From: an uncultured beta proteobacterium
GTDB taxonomy: Bacteria > Pseudomonadota > Gammaproteobacteria > Burkholderiales > Burkholderiaceae_C
Reading direction: 5' to 3'
NCBI GenBank assembly: GCA_903870955.1
Contig: CAIQEX010000161.1
Coordinates: 1-8,348 of the forward strand
DNA length: 8,348 nt
The notes under the pieces are model-generated. The model was not told where the DNA came from and did not search any database. It was given only the letters and a program-made list of their open reading frames with translations. This document shows positions 1 through 6,299 of this stretch, one piece after another. A program made the position numbers and the translations under genes. Each line of letters starts with the position of its first letter. Position 1 is the stretch's first letter.

Positions 1-358
1 ACAACACCAATTTGCGCACACCGGCGGAGGCGACGCTCTCGCCAATGTCCGTCCACAGGCGCAGCAGTGTTTCCGCCTTCAGCGTGAGCGTGCCGGCAAA
101 GGCCGCGTGCTCGGGGCTGAAACCCACAGCCTGCGTCGGCAAAAACAGCGCCGGCACATCGGCCGCGATATGCGGCAATGCAGCCGTGATCACGCCCTCC
201 ACCAGTGCCGTATCCACGGTCAGGGGCAGATGCGGGCCATGCTGTTCCGTAGCCGCCACGGGCAGGATGGCGATGGTCTGCGCCATGCGGCCATGGCTAT
301 GCGCCTGCGCAAAGTCGCGTGCGGTCCAGTCGGCCCAGAATCGTGATGTGGTTCTCAT
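1..358 (-). CDS. Creatininase-family amidohydrolase, N-terminal part (runs off window)
   Basis: The minus-strand frame opens with ATG at 358-356 and stays open to the window edge, giving 119 codons of a family usually about 240-260 residues long. Residues 31-49 carry the family signature, ILPVAATEQHGPHLPL followed by TVD. E38, H40 and D49 have the same spacing as the metal ligands E34, H36 and D45 of Pseudomonas creatininase. A later stretch (GFSPEH, then GTL and GVRKLVL) also fits the family. The window ends just before the expected NGHGGN block with the next metal-binding histidine. Family members are metal-dependent amidohydrolases: creatininase, FAPy deformylase, and the MftE peptidase of mycofactocin synthesis. 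The actual substrate cannot be told from this fragment. The gene begins 5 bp after the stop of the radical SAM gene, so co-transcription is likely. The start is set by this close coupling and the normal distance to the EQHG motif. Confidence 0.88.
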   Translation of the reverse strand, partial: MRTTSRFWADWTARDFAQAHSHGRMAQTIAILPVAATEQHGPHLPLTVDTALVEGVITAALPHIAADVPALFLPTQAVGFSPEHAAFAGTLTLKAETLLRLWTDIGESVASAGVRKLVL

Positions 359-363
359 GGCTT

Positions 364-1971
364 CTATCTTAGAGCGTGATGCCGTTGCTGGCGTTGCGCG
401 ATGGTTTTCCTGGCCGTTGTCGCCTTTTCGCGGCGTGGCAGCAGCCCCTGCAAGGCTTGCGGATTGGAGCGTGCACCGCTGGCCAGGTAGTCGGCAAGCA
501 AGGCCTGGCGCACCGTTTCAGCGGGCAACGCACGCTGAACCGTCAGGTAGTCAAACACGGCATCCAGCAACGCTTCGGGTGTCAATTGGTGGGTGCTGGC
601 GCTGCGCCGCCACAGCCATTCTGAGAAGGCCGCCCAGGCTTCGAAAGCGCTGGTGCCTTGCAGCAGCAAACGGCTGCTCTGGCCAAAACGGCCGGAGTTG
701 ACCACTAAATCCCAGTAGCGTGCCATACGCGTGAATTGTTGCACCTGCTCCGCACTGACCGCATCCGTTTGCAGCACGGTATACGGCGGCTGTTCGGCGT
801 AATCCATGCCGTCCTTTGCCAACGTTCCGGGCAAACTGGTTTGGGCCAGCGGCGTGCCACGCAGGCGCTTGAGCAGCCCCAACTGGATTTCGTGCGGACC
901 CAGCGCATACAGGCGATCAAAGCCTTGCGCAAAGCTCTCCCAGCTTTCACCCGGCAGACCAAAGATCAAATCGGTATGCAGATGCGCCTGGCTGTGCTCG
1001 AGCAACCAACCGATGTTGTCAGCGGTTTTGGCGTTGTCCTGCCGGCGCGCAATGCGACTTTGAACCGCCGGGTTGAACGACTGGATACCGATCTCGAACT
1101 GCAGCACACCGGCAGGAAATTGCGCCACCATGTGTTTCAAGGCATCTGGCAAATGGTCGGGCACCAGCTCAAAATGCAAATGCAGGCTCTCTTCAGGCGC
1201 GGCCTTCAAGCGGTCCAGAAAGAACTGCAAAATGCGCACCGAAGTTTCCACCTTCAGGTTGAAGGTGCGGTCGACAAACTTGAAGTTGCGCGCCCCACGC
1301 TCGACCAGCTTGGCCAGCGCAGCAAGAAACGCCTCGAGGTCGAAGGCCCAAGCCGTCTTGTCCAGTGCGCTCAGGCAGAACGCGCATTTAAAAGGGCAGC
1401 CGCGTGAGGCTTCCACGTACAGCACGCGTTGCGCCAGGTCGGTGGCACTGTAGAGGTCATACGGCAATTCCACGTCATCCAACGGAGGTTGTTCGCCAGC
1501 GATCACTTTCATCAGCGGCTGCGGGCCCTGCACCAGGGCGCGGCACAGCTTGGGGAAACTCACATCGCCCCAACCGGTAATCAGGTGGTCGGCCAACTGA
1601 AAGATTTCCTGCTCTGCCCACTCGTGGCTGACCTCGGGTCCACCCAACACCACCTTGACCTGTGGCCACTGACTTTTGAGGAGGCGAATGACTTCGGTGG
1701 TCTGCACGACGTTCCAGATGTAGACGCCAAAACCAACCACCCGCACGCCCTCTTTACCGACATAGCCTTCTTCATCGGAATCACTCCACGACTGCTGCAA
1801 CGCGTCGACAATTTGCTGCGCCGGGCGCTGAATGGTGAACTCCTGCAGGCTGGTGATGGCAGCCATATCGGCGCCGCCATGGCGCGCCATATTGGCCATC
1901 AAATAGCGCAAACCCAGCGAGGCGTGGATGTACTTGGCGTTCAGGGTGGCGAGAATAATGCGAGCGGGCAT
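364..1971 (-). CDS. B12-binding radical SAM protein with DUF4080-type C-terminus
   Basis: This 535-residue protein has three regions. Residues 1-150 look like a cobalamin-binding Rossmann domain: MPARIILATLNAKYIHASLG at the start, then VRVVGFGVYIWN and VLGGPEVS. I do not see a clear DxHxxG cobalamin-ligand motif. Residues 182-400 form the radical SAM core, with the 4Fe-4S cysteines C192, C196 and C199 in GCPFKCAFC, and later EIGIQS (293-298) and DLIFGLPGES (334-343). The C-terminal third resembles DUF4080 and ends in a basic tail (513-535). The family uses SAM to generate a radical, but the substrate is unknown; some annotations suggest methyltransferase or methylthiotransferase activity without proof. 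The frame could open at 2019, but ATG 1971 is preferred because it begins exactly at the conserved N-terminus and avoids overlap with the divergent gene. The creatininase-family gene follows after 5 bp. Confidence 0.9.
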   Translation of the reverse strand: MPARIILATLNAKYIHASLGLRYLMANMARHGGADMAAITSLQEFTIQRPAQQIVDALQQSWSDSDEEGYVGKEGVRVVGFGVYIWNVVQTTEVIRLLKSQWPQVKVVLGGPEVSHEWAEQEIFQLADHLITGWGDVSFPKLCRALVQGPQPLMKVIAGEQPPLDDVELPYDLYSATDLAQRVLYVEASRGCPFKCAFCLSALDKTAWAFDLEAFLAALAKLVERGARNFKFVDRTFNLKVETSVRILQFFLDRLKAAPEESLHLHFELVPDHLPDALKHMVAQFPAGVLQFEIGIQSFNPAVQSRIARRQDNAKTADNIGWLLEHSQAHLHTDLIFGLPGESWESFAQGFDRLYALGPHEIQLGLLKRLRGTPLAQTSLPGTLAKDGMDYAEQPPYTVLQTDAVSAEQVQQFTRMARYWDLVVNSGRFGQSSRLLLQGTSAFEAWAAFSEWLWRRSASTHQLTPEALLDAVFDYLTVQRALPAETVRQALLADYLASGARSNPQALQGLLPRREKATTARKTIAQRQQRHHALR

Positions 1972-1976
1972 GGTCG

Positions 1977-1983
1977 TATTATC
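1977..1983. promoter_or_regulatory. Candidate shared -10 element for two divergent genes
   Basis: The 17-bp gap between the radical SAM and DUF167 start codons contains TATTAT on the plus strand (1977-1982) and GATAAT on the minus strand (1983-1978). Each differs from TATAAT at one position. In each direction the seventh base after the hexamer is the A of the ATG (1989 plus, 1971 minus), so both mRNAs could be leaderless. No Shine-Dalgarno sequence is visible for either gene, which agrees. No good -35 box is seen on either side, so this is a prediction from position and symmetry only. Confidence 0.4.
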
Positions 1984-1988
1984 AAAGC

Positions 1989-2381
1989 ATGGCATCCAAG
2001 CAACCCTCCAAGGCGACATCCAAAGCAGTCACCAAGACAAAAGCCGAGCCTGCGACGAAGGCACCGCGCAATTCCACGGGCGACACCTTCTTTGGCTGGG
2101 ACGGTGATGTGCTGGTACTCAATGTGTTGGGCAAACCCTCTGCCAGCAAAGATGCGATCGGCAAGCCCAAGGGTACGCAGCTCAAGATCAGCGTGACGGC
2201 GGCACCGCGAGACGGCAAGGCCACCGACCACATGGTGCGCTTTCTGGCGCCGCTGTTTGGCGTTGCGGTCGCAGACATCGAAGTGGTGTTCGGGCAGGAA
2301 AACGTGAACAAGCAGTTGCGCATCCGCGCCCCCAAGAAATTGCCGGCCGTTTTTACCGACTCAGCAGCCAAAACCGACTAA
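1989..2381 (+). CDS. DUF167 / UPF0235 (YggU-family) protein
   Basis: This 130-residue protein has a lysine-, alanine- and threonine-rich N-terminal tail (residues 1-30), followed by a DUF167 domain at about 34-115. The recognisable core is LKISVTAAPRDGKA (65-78), then FLAPLFGV and the segment VVFGQENVNKQLRI. The family usually has a GKAN sequence here; this copy reads GKAT. E. coli YggU is about 96 residues, so the extra length is mostly the basic tail. The family is small and widespread, and its biochemical role is not established. The ATG is the first methionine in frame, has no visible ribosome-binding site, and lies 17 bp from the start of the divergent radical SAM gene. It is co-oriented with the downstream DsbD gene but separated by about 87 bp containing a -10-like motif, so it may be monocistronic. 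Confidence 0.87.
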   Translation: MASKQPSKATSKAVTKTKAEPATKAPRNSTGDTFFGWDGDVLVLNVLGKPSASKDAIGKPKGTQLKISVTAAPRDGKATDHMVRFLAPLFGVAVADIEVVFGQENVNKQLRIRAPKKLPAVFTDSAAKTD

Positions 2382-2384
2382 GGC

Positions 2385-2390
2385 GACAAT
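2385..2390 (+). promoter_or_regulatory. Candidate -10 element upstream of the DsbD gene
   Basis: GACAAT lies within GGCGACAATACG, just after the DUF167 stop codon (2379-2381). The same GCGACAAT string occurs ahead of hemE. It differs from TATAAT at two positions but keeps A2, A5 and T6. No convincing -35 box is seen 16-18 bp upstream, and a second AT-rich stretch at 2421-2434 is an alternative. Confidence 0.25.
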
Positions 2391-2468
2391 ACGAGCTGGC
2401 GTTATGCGCACAGGAATCCCAATTCATTATTCTTCACGTTAGTGCCCATGCTGCGCACGTCACTCCAT

Positions 2469-4712
2469 ATGAACCGGCTATCGACCTCCCTTTTCTCACG
2501 CTTTGCACTGCGGCTGGCGGTTGTTTTGCTGGCGCTTGGAGCCTTTCAAAATAGCGCCTTGGCCCAGTTCGCCAAGCCCGCTGCCGGGGGTGGGGGTGCA
2601 GGCAGCAGTGCCAGTGCCGTTGTACAGACCCAGCAAGTGCGCGCTGAACTGGTGGCCTTCGCACCCGATGGCATCGGTGCCGACAAAGCCGTCTGGGTCG
2701 GGCTGCAGTTGGCGCACCAACCCGAGTGGCATACCTACTGGAAAAATGCCGGCGACTCCGGTCTGCCCACACACATGCAATGGACTCTGCCTGCCGGCGT
2801 GACGGCGGGTGACATTGCCTGGCCCACACCGCAAAAAATTCGCATCGGCTCGCTGGCCAATTTTGGCTACGAAGGCACGGTACTGTTGCCGGTGCCACTG
2901 ACCGTCAGCAAGACCTTCAGTCCTGCCGCTGGCGCAGACAACCTGGAAGTCAAGCTGTCCGCCTCCTGGCTGGTGTGCAAACAGGAGTGCGTGCCGCAGG
3001 ATGGCAACTTTGTACTGCAAGTGCCTTTGCACGGCTCCACCGCCCTGCACGCCGCCGACTTTGAAAAAGCCCGCGCGGCCCAGCCTGTCGCGTTGACCGG
3101 AAAATCAGAAGTCCATGTGGACAAAGGCGGACTGACCTTGACGGTGCAAGGTCTGCCTGAAGCCTGGCGCGGCAAAAATATCAATGCCTTTGTCGAAACC
3201 GCCGACATTATCGAAACCGCACGCTCGCCCTCCACCACCGACGGCGCAGCGCAAAAGTGGCAAAACGATGGCTCGTGGTCCAGCACCATTGCGTTGTCGG
3301 GCATGCGCAGCGAGGCCCCGTCGAACCTGGCTTTTGTGCTGGCACTGGGCGACAAAGGTTTAAGAACCGAGGCAACGGTTCAAGGCACGTGGCCTGCGCT
3401 GAACAACGGGCCGATGGTTGCAGGCGCTGCGCCCGCTTTGCCCACTCTAAGCACCACGCCCAGCACCCCGATTGCCCCACCCGCTGCGCCGGACCAGAGC
3501 CTCGGCACCTTTGCGTTGGCCCTGGCGGCCGCTTTGTTGGGCGGGATGATCCTGAACCTGATGCCCTGCGTCTTCCCGGTGCTGGCCATCAAGGTGCTGG
3601 CCTTCACCAAGCCCAGCGAAAAGCACAGCCACCGGGCGCAAGGGCTCGCCTATACGGCAGGCGTGGTGCTGTCTTTCCTGGCCCTGGGTGGCCTGATGCT
3701 GGCTCTGCGCGCGGGCGGTGAGCAACTGGGCTGGGGCTTTCAATTGCAATCCCCTTCGGTGATTGCGGTGCTGGCCCTGCTATTCACGCTGATCGGCCTG
3801 AACCTGATGGGGCTGCTGGAAGTGGGCAACTTGCTGCCCGGCAATCTGGCTTCGGCTCAGTTGCGCCATCCGTTGGGTGACGCCTTTTTGTCGGGCGTGC
3901 TGGCCGTGGCGATTGCCTCGCCGTGTACCGCACCGTTCATGGGCGCCTCGCTGGGCTACGCGATTGCACTACCTGCCGCACAGGCGTTGGGCATTTTTGC
4001 CGCACTCGGCCTCGGCCTGGCACTGCCGTATCTGGCAGCAAGTTGGATACCGGCACTGGGCCGGGTACTGCCCAAACCAGGCCAATGGATGGATACGTTA
4101 CGGCGCTTCATGGCCTTTCCCATGTGGGCCACAGTGGTCTGGTTGCTCTGGGTCTTGGGGCACTTGACCGGAGTGGACGGGGCCGCAAGTCTGCTGGCGC
4201 TGTTGTTATGTCTGGCACTGCTGGTCTGGTCGCTCGGTTTGTCTGGGCGCAGCCGCACCGTGCTGGGCAGTCTGTCATTGGTTGCCACGCTCTGGCTCGC
4301 CTTTGCGATTGGTCCAATTGTTTTCAGGCTTGAGGATTCTTCCGCGCCCACTACAACCGGCACGGCCCAGGCGCTCAGCTGGCAAGCCTGGGTTCCGGGG
4401 CGTGTCGATGCCGAACTGGCAGCCGGCAAACCGGTGTTTGTGGACTTCACCGCAGCCTGGTGCATAACCTGCCAATACAACAAGAAAACCACGCTCGTAA
4501 ATGCCGACGTGCTGGCAGACTTCAGCGCAAAAAAGGTAACCCTGCTGCGCGCCGACTGGACCCGCCGCGATCCCGCCATCAGCCAGGCCTTAAGCAGCCT
4601 GGGCCGCAGCGGTGTACCGGTTTACGTGATTTACCAAAGTGGCAAGGCACCCGTGGTGATGTCCGAAATTCTGGGCGTGGGTGAATTGCGCTCGGCACTG
4701 GCAAACCTGTAA
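2469..4712 (+). CDS. dsbD: Thiol:disulfide interchange protein, DsbD/ScsB type
   Basis: This inner-membrane protein passes electrons from cytoplasmic thioredoxin to periplasmic partners. With the start at 2469 it has 747 residues. A signal peptide with h-region LAVVLLALGAF ends at ALA-QF. The long periplasmic region (about 30-340) contains WHTYWKNAGDSGLP and the cysteine pair C170 and C174 in VCKQEC. Eight hydrophobic segments lie between about 345 and 620. The two redox cysteines of the membrane domain are C367 (LMPCVFPV) and C486 (ASPCTAPF). A C-terminal thioredoxin-like domain (636-747) has WCITC with C665 and C668. All three cysteine pairs needed for the relay are therefore present. The N-terminal region is longer than that of E. 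coli DsbD and reads more like ScsB-type proteins. GTG 2442 or ATG 2448 are possible earlier starts; 2469 gives the most normal signal peptide. No clear ribosome-binding site is seen. Confidence 0.92.
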   Translation: MNRLSTSLFSRFALRLAVVLLALGAFQNSALAQFAKPAAGGGGAGSSASAVVQTQQVRAELVAFAPDGIGADKAVWVGLQLAHQPEWHTYWKNAGDSGLPTHMQWTLPAGVTAGDIAWPTPQKIRIGSLANFGYEGTVLLPVPLTVSKTFSPAAGADNLEVKLSASWLVCKQECVPQDGNFVLQVPLHGSTALHAADFEKARAAQPVALTGKSEVHVDKGGLTLTVQGLPEAWRGKNINAFVETADIIETARSPSTTDGAAQKWQNDGSWSSTIALSGMRSEAPSNLAFVLALGDKGLRTEATVQGTWPALNNGPMVAGAAPALPTLSTTPSTPIAPPAAPDQSLGTFALALAAALLGGMILNLMPCVFPVLAIKVLAFTKPSEKHSHRAQGLAYTAGVVLSFLALGGLMLALRAGGEQLGWGFQLQSPSVIAVLALLFTLIGLNLMGLLEVGNLLPGNLASAQLRHPLGDAFLSGVLAVAIASPCTAPFMGASLGYAIALPAAQALGIFAALGLGLALPYLAASWIPALGRVLPKPGQWMDTLRRFMAFPMWATVVWLLWVLGHLTGVDGAASLLALLLCLALLVWSLGLSGRSRTVLGSLSLVATLWLAFAIGPIVFRLEDSSAPTTTGTAQALSWQAWVPGRVDAELAAGKPVFVDFTAAWCITCQYNKKTTLVNADVLADFSAKKVTLLRADWTRRDPAISQALSSLGRSGVPVYVIYQSGKAPVVMSEILGVGELRSALANL

Positions 4713-4770
4713 ACCCACCCGATCCGACCTTCAACGATGTTGGGCCAAACCGTTTGCGCTTTCTCCCTGC

Positions 4771-4776
4771 GACAAT
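4771..4776 (+). promoter_or_regulatory. Candidate hemE -10 element
   Basis: GACAAT within CTGCGACAATG lies 34 bp ahead of the hemE ATG and would place a transcript start near 4783, leaving a leader of about 28 nt. It repeats the GCGACAAT string found ahead of the DsbD gene. A small inverted repeat (GTTGG at 4777-4781, CCAAC at 4785-4789) overlaps the predicted start site. The -35 region is poor, so the call rests on position and recurrence. Confidence 0.3.
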
Positions 4777-4810
4777 GTTGGCATCCAACTTTTGATCCAA
4801 GCCTAAAACC

Positions 4811-5920
4811 ATGACCGCATTTGCCCCGCTCCAGAACGACACCTTTTTGCGCGCCTGCATGCGCCAGGCAACCCCTTACACGCCTTTGTGGCTGATGCGC
4901 CAAGCCGGCCGCTACCTGCCCGAATACTGCGCTACGCGTGCCAAAGCCGGCAGCTTCATGGGTTTGGCCACCAACACCGACTACGCGACTGAAGTCACGC
5001 TGCAGCCGCTGGACCGGTACCCGCTGGACGCCGCCATTCTGTTCTCTGACATTCTGACGGTGCCCGACGCGATGGGTCTGGGACTGACCTTTGCCCAGGG
5101 CGAAGGCCCGCGTTTTGCCACTGCCGTTCGCGACGAAGCCGCTGTGGCCAAGCTCGAAGTGCCGGACATGGACAAGCTGCGCTACGTGTTTGATGCCGTC
5201 ACATCCATCCGCAAAGCTTTGAATGGTCGCGTGCCGCTGATCGGTTTTTCCGGCAGCCCATGGACGCTGGCCTGCTACATGGTCGAAGGAAAAGGATCGG
5301 ACGACTACCGCCTAGTCAAATCCATGCTGTATTCCCGCCCGGATTTGATGCACAAAATTCTGGCGATCAATGCCGACGCAGTCGCCGCTTACCTGAACGC
5401 GCAGATCGATGCAGGTGCCCAGGCCGTGATGATTTTTGACAGCTGGGGCGGTGTGCTGGCGGATGGCGCATTCCAGAATTTCTCCCTGGAATACACCAAG
5501 CGCGTGCTGGCCCAACTCAAGCGCACGGGCGTCGACGGAAAGGTCGTGCCACGCCTGGTTTTCACCAAGGGTGGTGGTTTGTGGCTGAAAGAAATGGCGC
5601 CGTTGGATTGCGAAGTGCTGGGTTTGGACTGGACCGTCAATCTGGGTGCCGCGCGCGCGCTCGTCGGCGGTGCCGAAAACGGCCCCGGTAAGGCATTGCA
5701 GGGCAACATCGATCCCAATGTGCTGTTTGCGCCACCGGCCCAGATTGCCACTGAAGTGGCCCGCGTGCTGGACAGCTTCGGCACGCCCTACCAGGGCACA
5801 GGGACCGGCCCAACGCACATTTTCAACCTCGGTCATGGCATCAGCCAGTACACACCGCCGGAAAATGTGGCGGCACTGGTAGAGGCCGTGCACAAACACT
5901 CAAAAGCCCAAAGATCCTGA
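4811..5920 (+). CDS. hemE: Uroporphyrinogen decarboxylase
   Basis: HemE removes the four acetate carboxyl groups of uroporphyrinogen III to give coproporphyrinogen III, a cofactor-free cytoplasmic step of haem synthesis. The 369-residue length is normal for the family. The signature [12 protein letters not shown] (29-39) supplies R30 and R34, matching R37 and R41 of the human enzyme. D80 in ILFSD matches the essential human D86. [16 protein letters not shown] and IFDSWGG are also family blocks, and H342 in FNLGHG corresponds to human H339. No key residue is missing. ATG 4811 gives the usual N-terminus, with QNDTFLRA ahead of the substrate-binding arginines. No Shine-Dalgarno sequence is visible. 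A 98-bp gap separates it from the DsbD gene and contains a -10-like motif, so it probably has its own promoter. In Caulobacter and some other alphaproteobacteria hemE adjoins oriC, which is of interest given the DnaA boxes downstream here. Confidence 0.97.
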   Translation: MTAFAPLQNDTFLRACMRQATPYTPLWLMRQAGRYLPEYCATRAKAGSFMGLATNTDYATEVTLQPLDRYPLDAAILFSDILTVPDAMGLGLTFAQGEGPRFATAVRDEAAVAKLEVPDMDKLRYVFDAVTSIRKALNGRVPLIGFSGSPWTLACYMVEGKGSDDYRLVKSMLYSRPDLMHKILAINADAVAAYLNAQIDAGAQAVMIFDSWGGVLADGAFQNFSLEYTKRVLAQLKRTGVDGKVVPRLVFTKGGGLWLKEMAPLDCEVLGLDWTVNLGAARALVGGAENGPGKALQGNIDPNVLFAPPAQIATEVARVLDSFGTPYQGTGTGPTHIFNLGHGISQYTPPENVAALVEAVHKHSKAQRS

Positions 5921-5966
5921 AATTCATACCACATTTTGGCCATCGCGCAAGCCTGTCACGCATTAC

Positions 5967-5975
5967 TTATGCACA
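5967..5975 (+). promoter_or_regulatory. DnaA box (TTATGCACA)
   Basis: The 9-mer TTATGCACA fits the relaxed DnaA-box consensus TTWTNCACA and differs at one position from the strongest E. coli box. It lies 47 bp after the hemE stop, in the same orientation as the perfect box about 180 bp downstream. Confidence 0.5.
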
Positions 5976-6039
5976 AAAATGGTCATGCGGCAGAGCAGCA
6001 ATGCGAAAAATGAACACGGACTGCTACAAACTCAATAGC

Positions 6040-6051
6040 GCTTGTAAGTCA
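6040..6051 (+). repeat. Near-direct repeat, copy 1 (GCTTGTAAGTCA)
   Basis: This 12-mer matches the 12-mer at 6186-6197 (GCTTGTAAATCA) with one difference. The copies flank the AT-rich tract, the palindrome and the perfect DnaA box. The role is unknown. Confidence 0.5.
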
Positions 6052-6086
6052 TTGATTTATATAGGTTTTAAATTTTGCTTTTTTTT
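6051..6086. other. AT-rich tract, possible DNA-unwinding element
   Basis: By hand count only 5 of these 36 bases are G or C, in sharp contrast with the GC-rich genes on both sides. The tract ends in a run of eight T (6079-6086). It lies about 70 bp before the perfect DnaA box. Such tracts are typical of the part of an origin that melts first, but they also occur in strong promoters. No stable hairpin precedes the T run, so it does not look like an intrinsic terminator for hemE. Confidence 0.4.
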
Positions 6087-6098
6087 CGGGCAATTCAA

Positions 6099-6125
6099 CT
6101 AAAGCCTTGTGCCACAAGGCTTTAG
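6099..6125. repeat. 27-bp palindrome with perfect 13-bp arms
   Basis: The left arm CTAAAGCCTTGTG (6099-6111) and the right arm CACAAGGCTTTAG (6113-6125) are exact reverse complements around a single central C. As RNA it would form an 11-bp stem with a 5-nt loop. No T run follows it on either strand, so it is not a standard intrinsic terminator. It may be an operator for a dimeric regulator or a structural element. The T8 tract is 12 bp to its left. Confidence 0.75.
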
Positions 6126-6153
6126 CGAGACTCAACGGAAGATATAAACAAAG

Positions 6154-6162
6154 TTATCCACA
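6154..6162 (+). promoter_or_regulatory. Perfect DnaA box (TTATCCACA)
   Basis: TTATCCACA is the high-affinity consensus 9-mer bound by DnaA-ATP and DnaA-ADP. Its setting AGTTATCCACAG is like boxes in known origins. It lies 138 bp before the priA start, between the palindrome and the IHF-like site. A chance match in such a short stretch of a GC-rich chromosome is unlikely, though a lone box may act in gene control rather than in initiation. Confidence 0.65.
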
Positions 6163-6164
6163 GA

Positions 6165-6173
6165 AAACAGGCT
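6165..6173 (+). repeat. 9-bp direct repeat AAACAGGCT, copy 1
   Basis: AAACAGGCT begins 3 bp after the perfect DnaA box and recurs exactly at 6233-6241. The two copies bracket the IHF-like site. The role is unknown. Confidence 0.4.
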
Positions 6174-6185
6174 GAATCACAAACG

Positions 6186-6197
6186 GCTTGTAAATCA
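6186..6197 (+). repeat. Near-direct repeat, copy 2 (GCTTGTAAATCA)
   Basis: This is the second copy of the 12-mer at 6040-6051, with one mismatch. It overlaps the left end of the IHF-like site. Confidence 0.5.
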
Positions 6198-6205
6198 AGC
6201 ACTTA
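6193..6205 (+). promoter_or_regulatory. IHF consensus match (AATCAAGCACTTA)
   Basis: The 13 bases fit WATCAANNNNTTR at every fixed position. IHF bends DNA sharply and helps open oriC in E. coli. The site is 31 bp from the perfect DnaA box. A short consensus can match by chance in AT-rich DNA, so support comes mainly from the position. Confidence 0.4.
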
Positions 6206-6232
6206 GCTCACTTTCCTAAGTTTCACATCAAC

Positions 6233-6241
6233 AAACAGGCT
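6233..6241 (+). repeat. 9-bp direct repeat AAACAGGCT, copy 2
   Basis: This is an exact copy of the 9-mer at 6165-6173, 68 bp downstream of it. Confidence 0.4.
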
Positions 6242-6286
6242 TAGCGGTGCCTCGCAATCATGATCCGATGGCCCGCCACACGTTTC

Positions 6287-6292
6287 TATTAA
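6287..6292 (+). promoter_or_regulatory. Candidate priA -10 element
   Basis: TATTAA ends 7 bp before the priA ATG (6300). A transcript would begin at or next to the A of the start codon, so priA could be leaderless like the DUF167 and radical SAM genes. No Shine-Dalgarno sequence precedes the ATG. No clear -35 box is seen. Confidence 0.3.
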
Positions 6293-6299
6293 TTTACCC

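Larger units (their letters stand above)
5921..6299. other. hemE-priA intergenic control region with origin-like features
   Basis: This 379-bp gap has no supportable gene. Compared with the flanking genes it is AT-rich. In order it holds a DnaA-box-like 9-mer, a very AT-rich tract, a 27-bp palindrome, a perfect DnaA box, an IHF-consensus match, short direct repeats, and a -10-like hexamer just ahead of priA. The combination of DnaA, IHF and unwinding-prone sequence recalls a replication origin or a DnaA-responsive promoter, but only two good DnaA boxes are seen, fewer than most chromosomal origins have. Confidence 0.5.

Noticed and set aside
12..701. Open plus-strand frame of 229 codons across the creatininase and radical SAM genes
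   Set aside because: It is antisense to two clear genes, has a low-complexity composition and no recognisable motif. It is a by-product of GC-rich coding DNA.
1..1971. Mycofactocin biosynthesis cluster
   Set aside because: No MftA-like precursor peptide, MftB-type recognition protein or SPASM-type radical SAM enzyme is present; only the general fold types match.
1972..2019. Longer radical SAM product starting at 2019, adding 16 residues
   Set aside because: The extra residues do not resemble the family N-terminus, the extension overlaps the divergent DUF167 gene, and MPARIILATLNAKYIH at 1971 is the natural start.
1429..2196. Open plus-strand frame of 255 codons
   Set aside because: It is antisense to the radical SAM gene and out of frame with the DUF167 gene, with no recognisable domain.
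4777..4793. Small hairpin GTTGG-CAT-CCAAC followed by TTTT as a terminator
   Set aside because: A 5-bp stem with a 3-nt loop and four T is too weak, and it overlaps the likely hemE transcript start.
6079..6125. Intrinsic terminator for hemE
   Set aside because: The T run comes before the palindrome and not after it, and no GC-rich hairpin precedes the T run.
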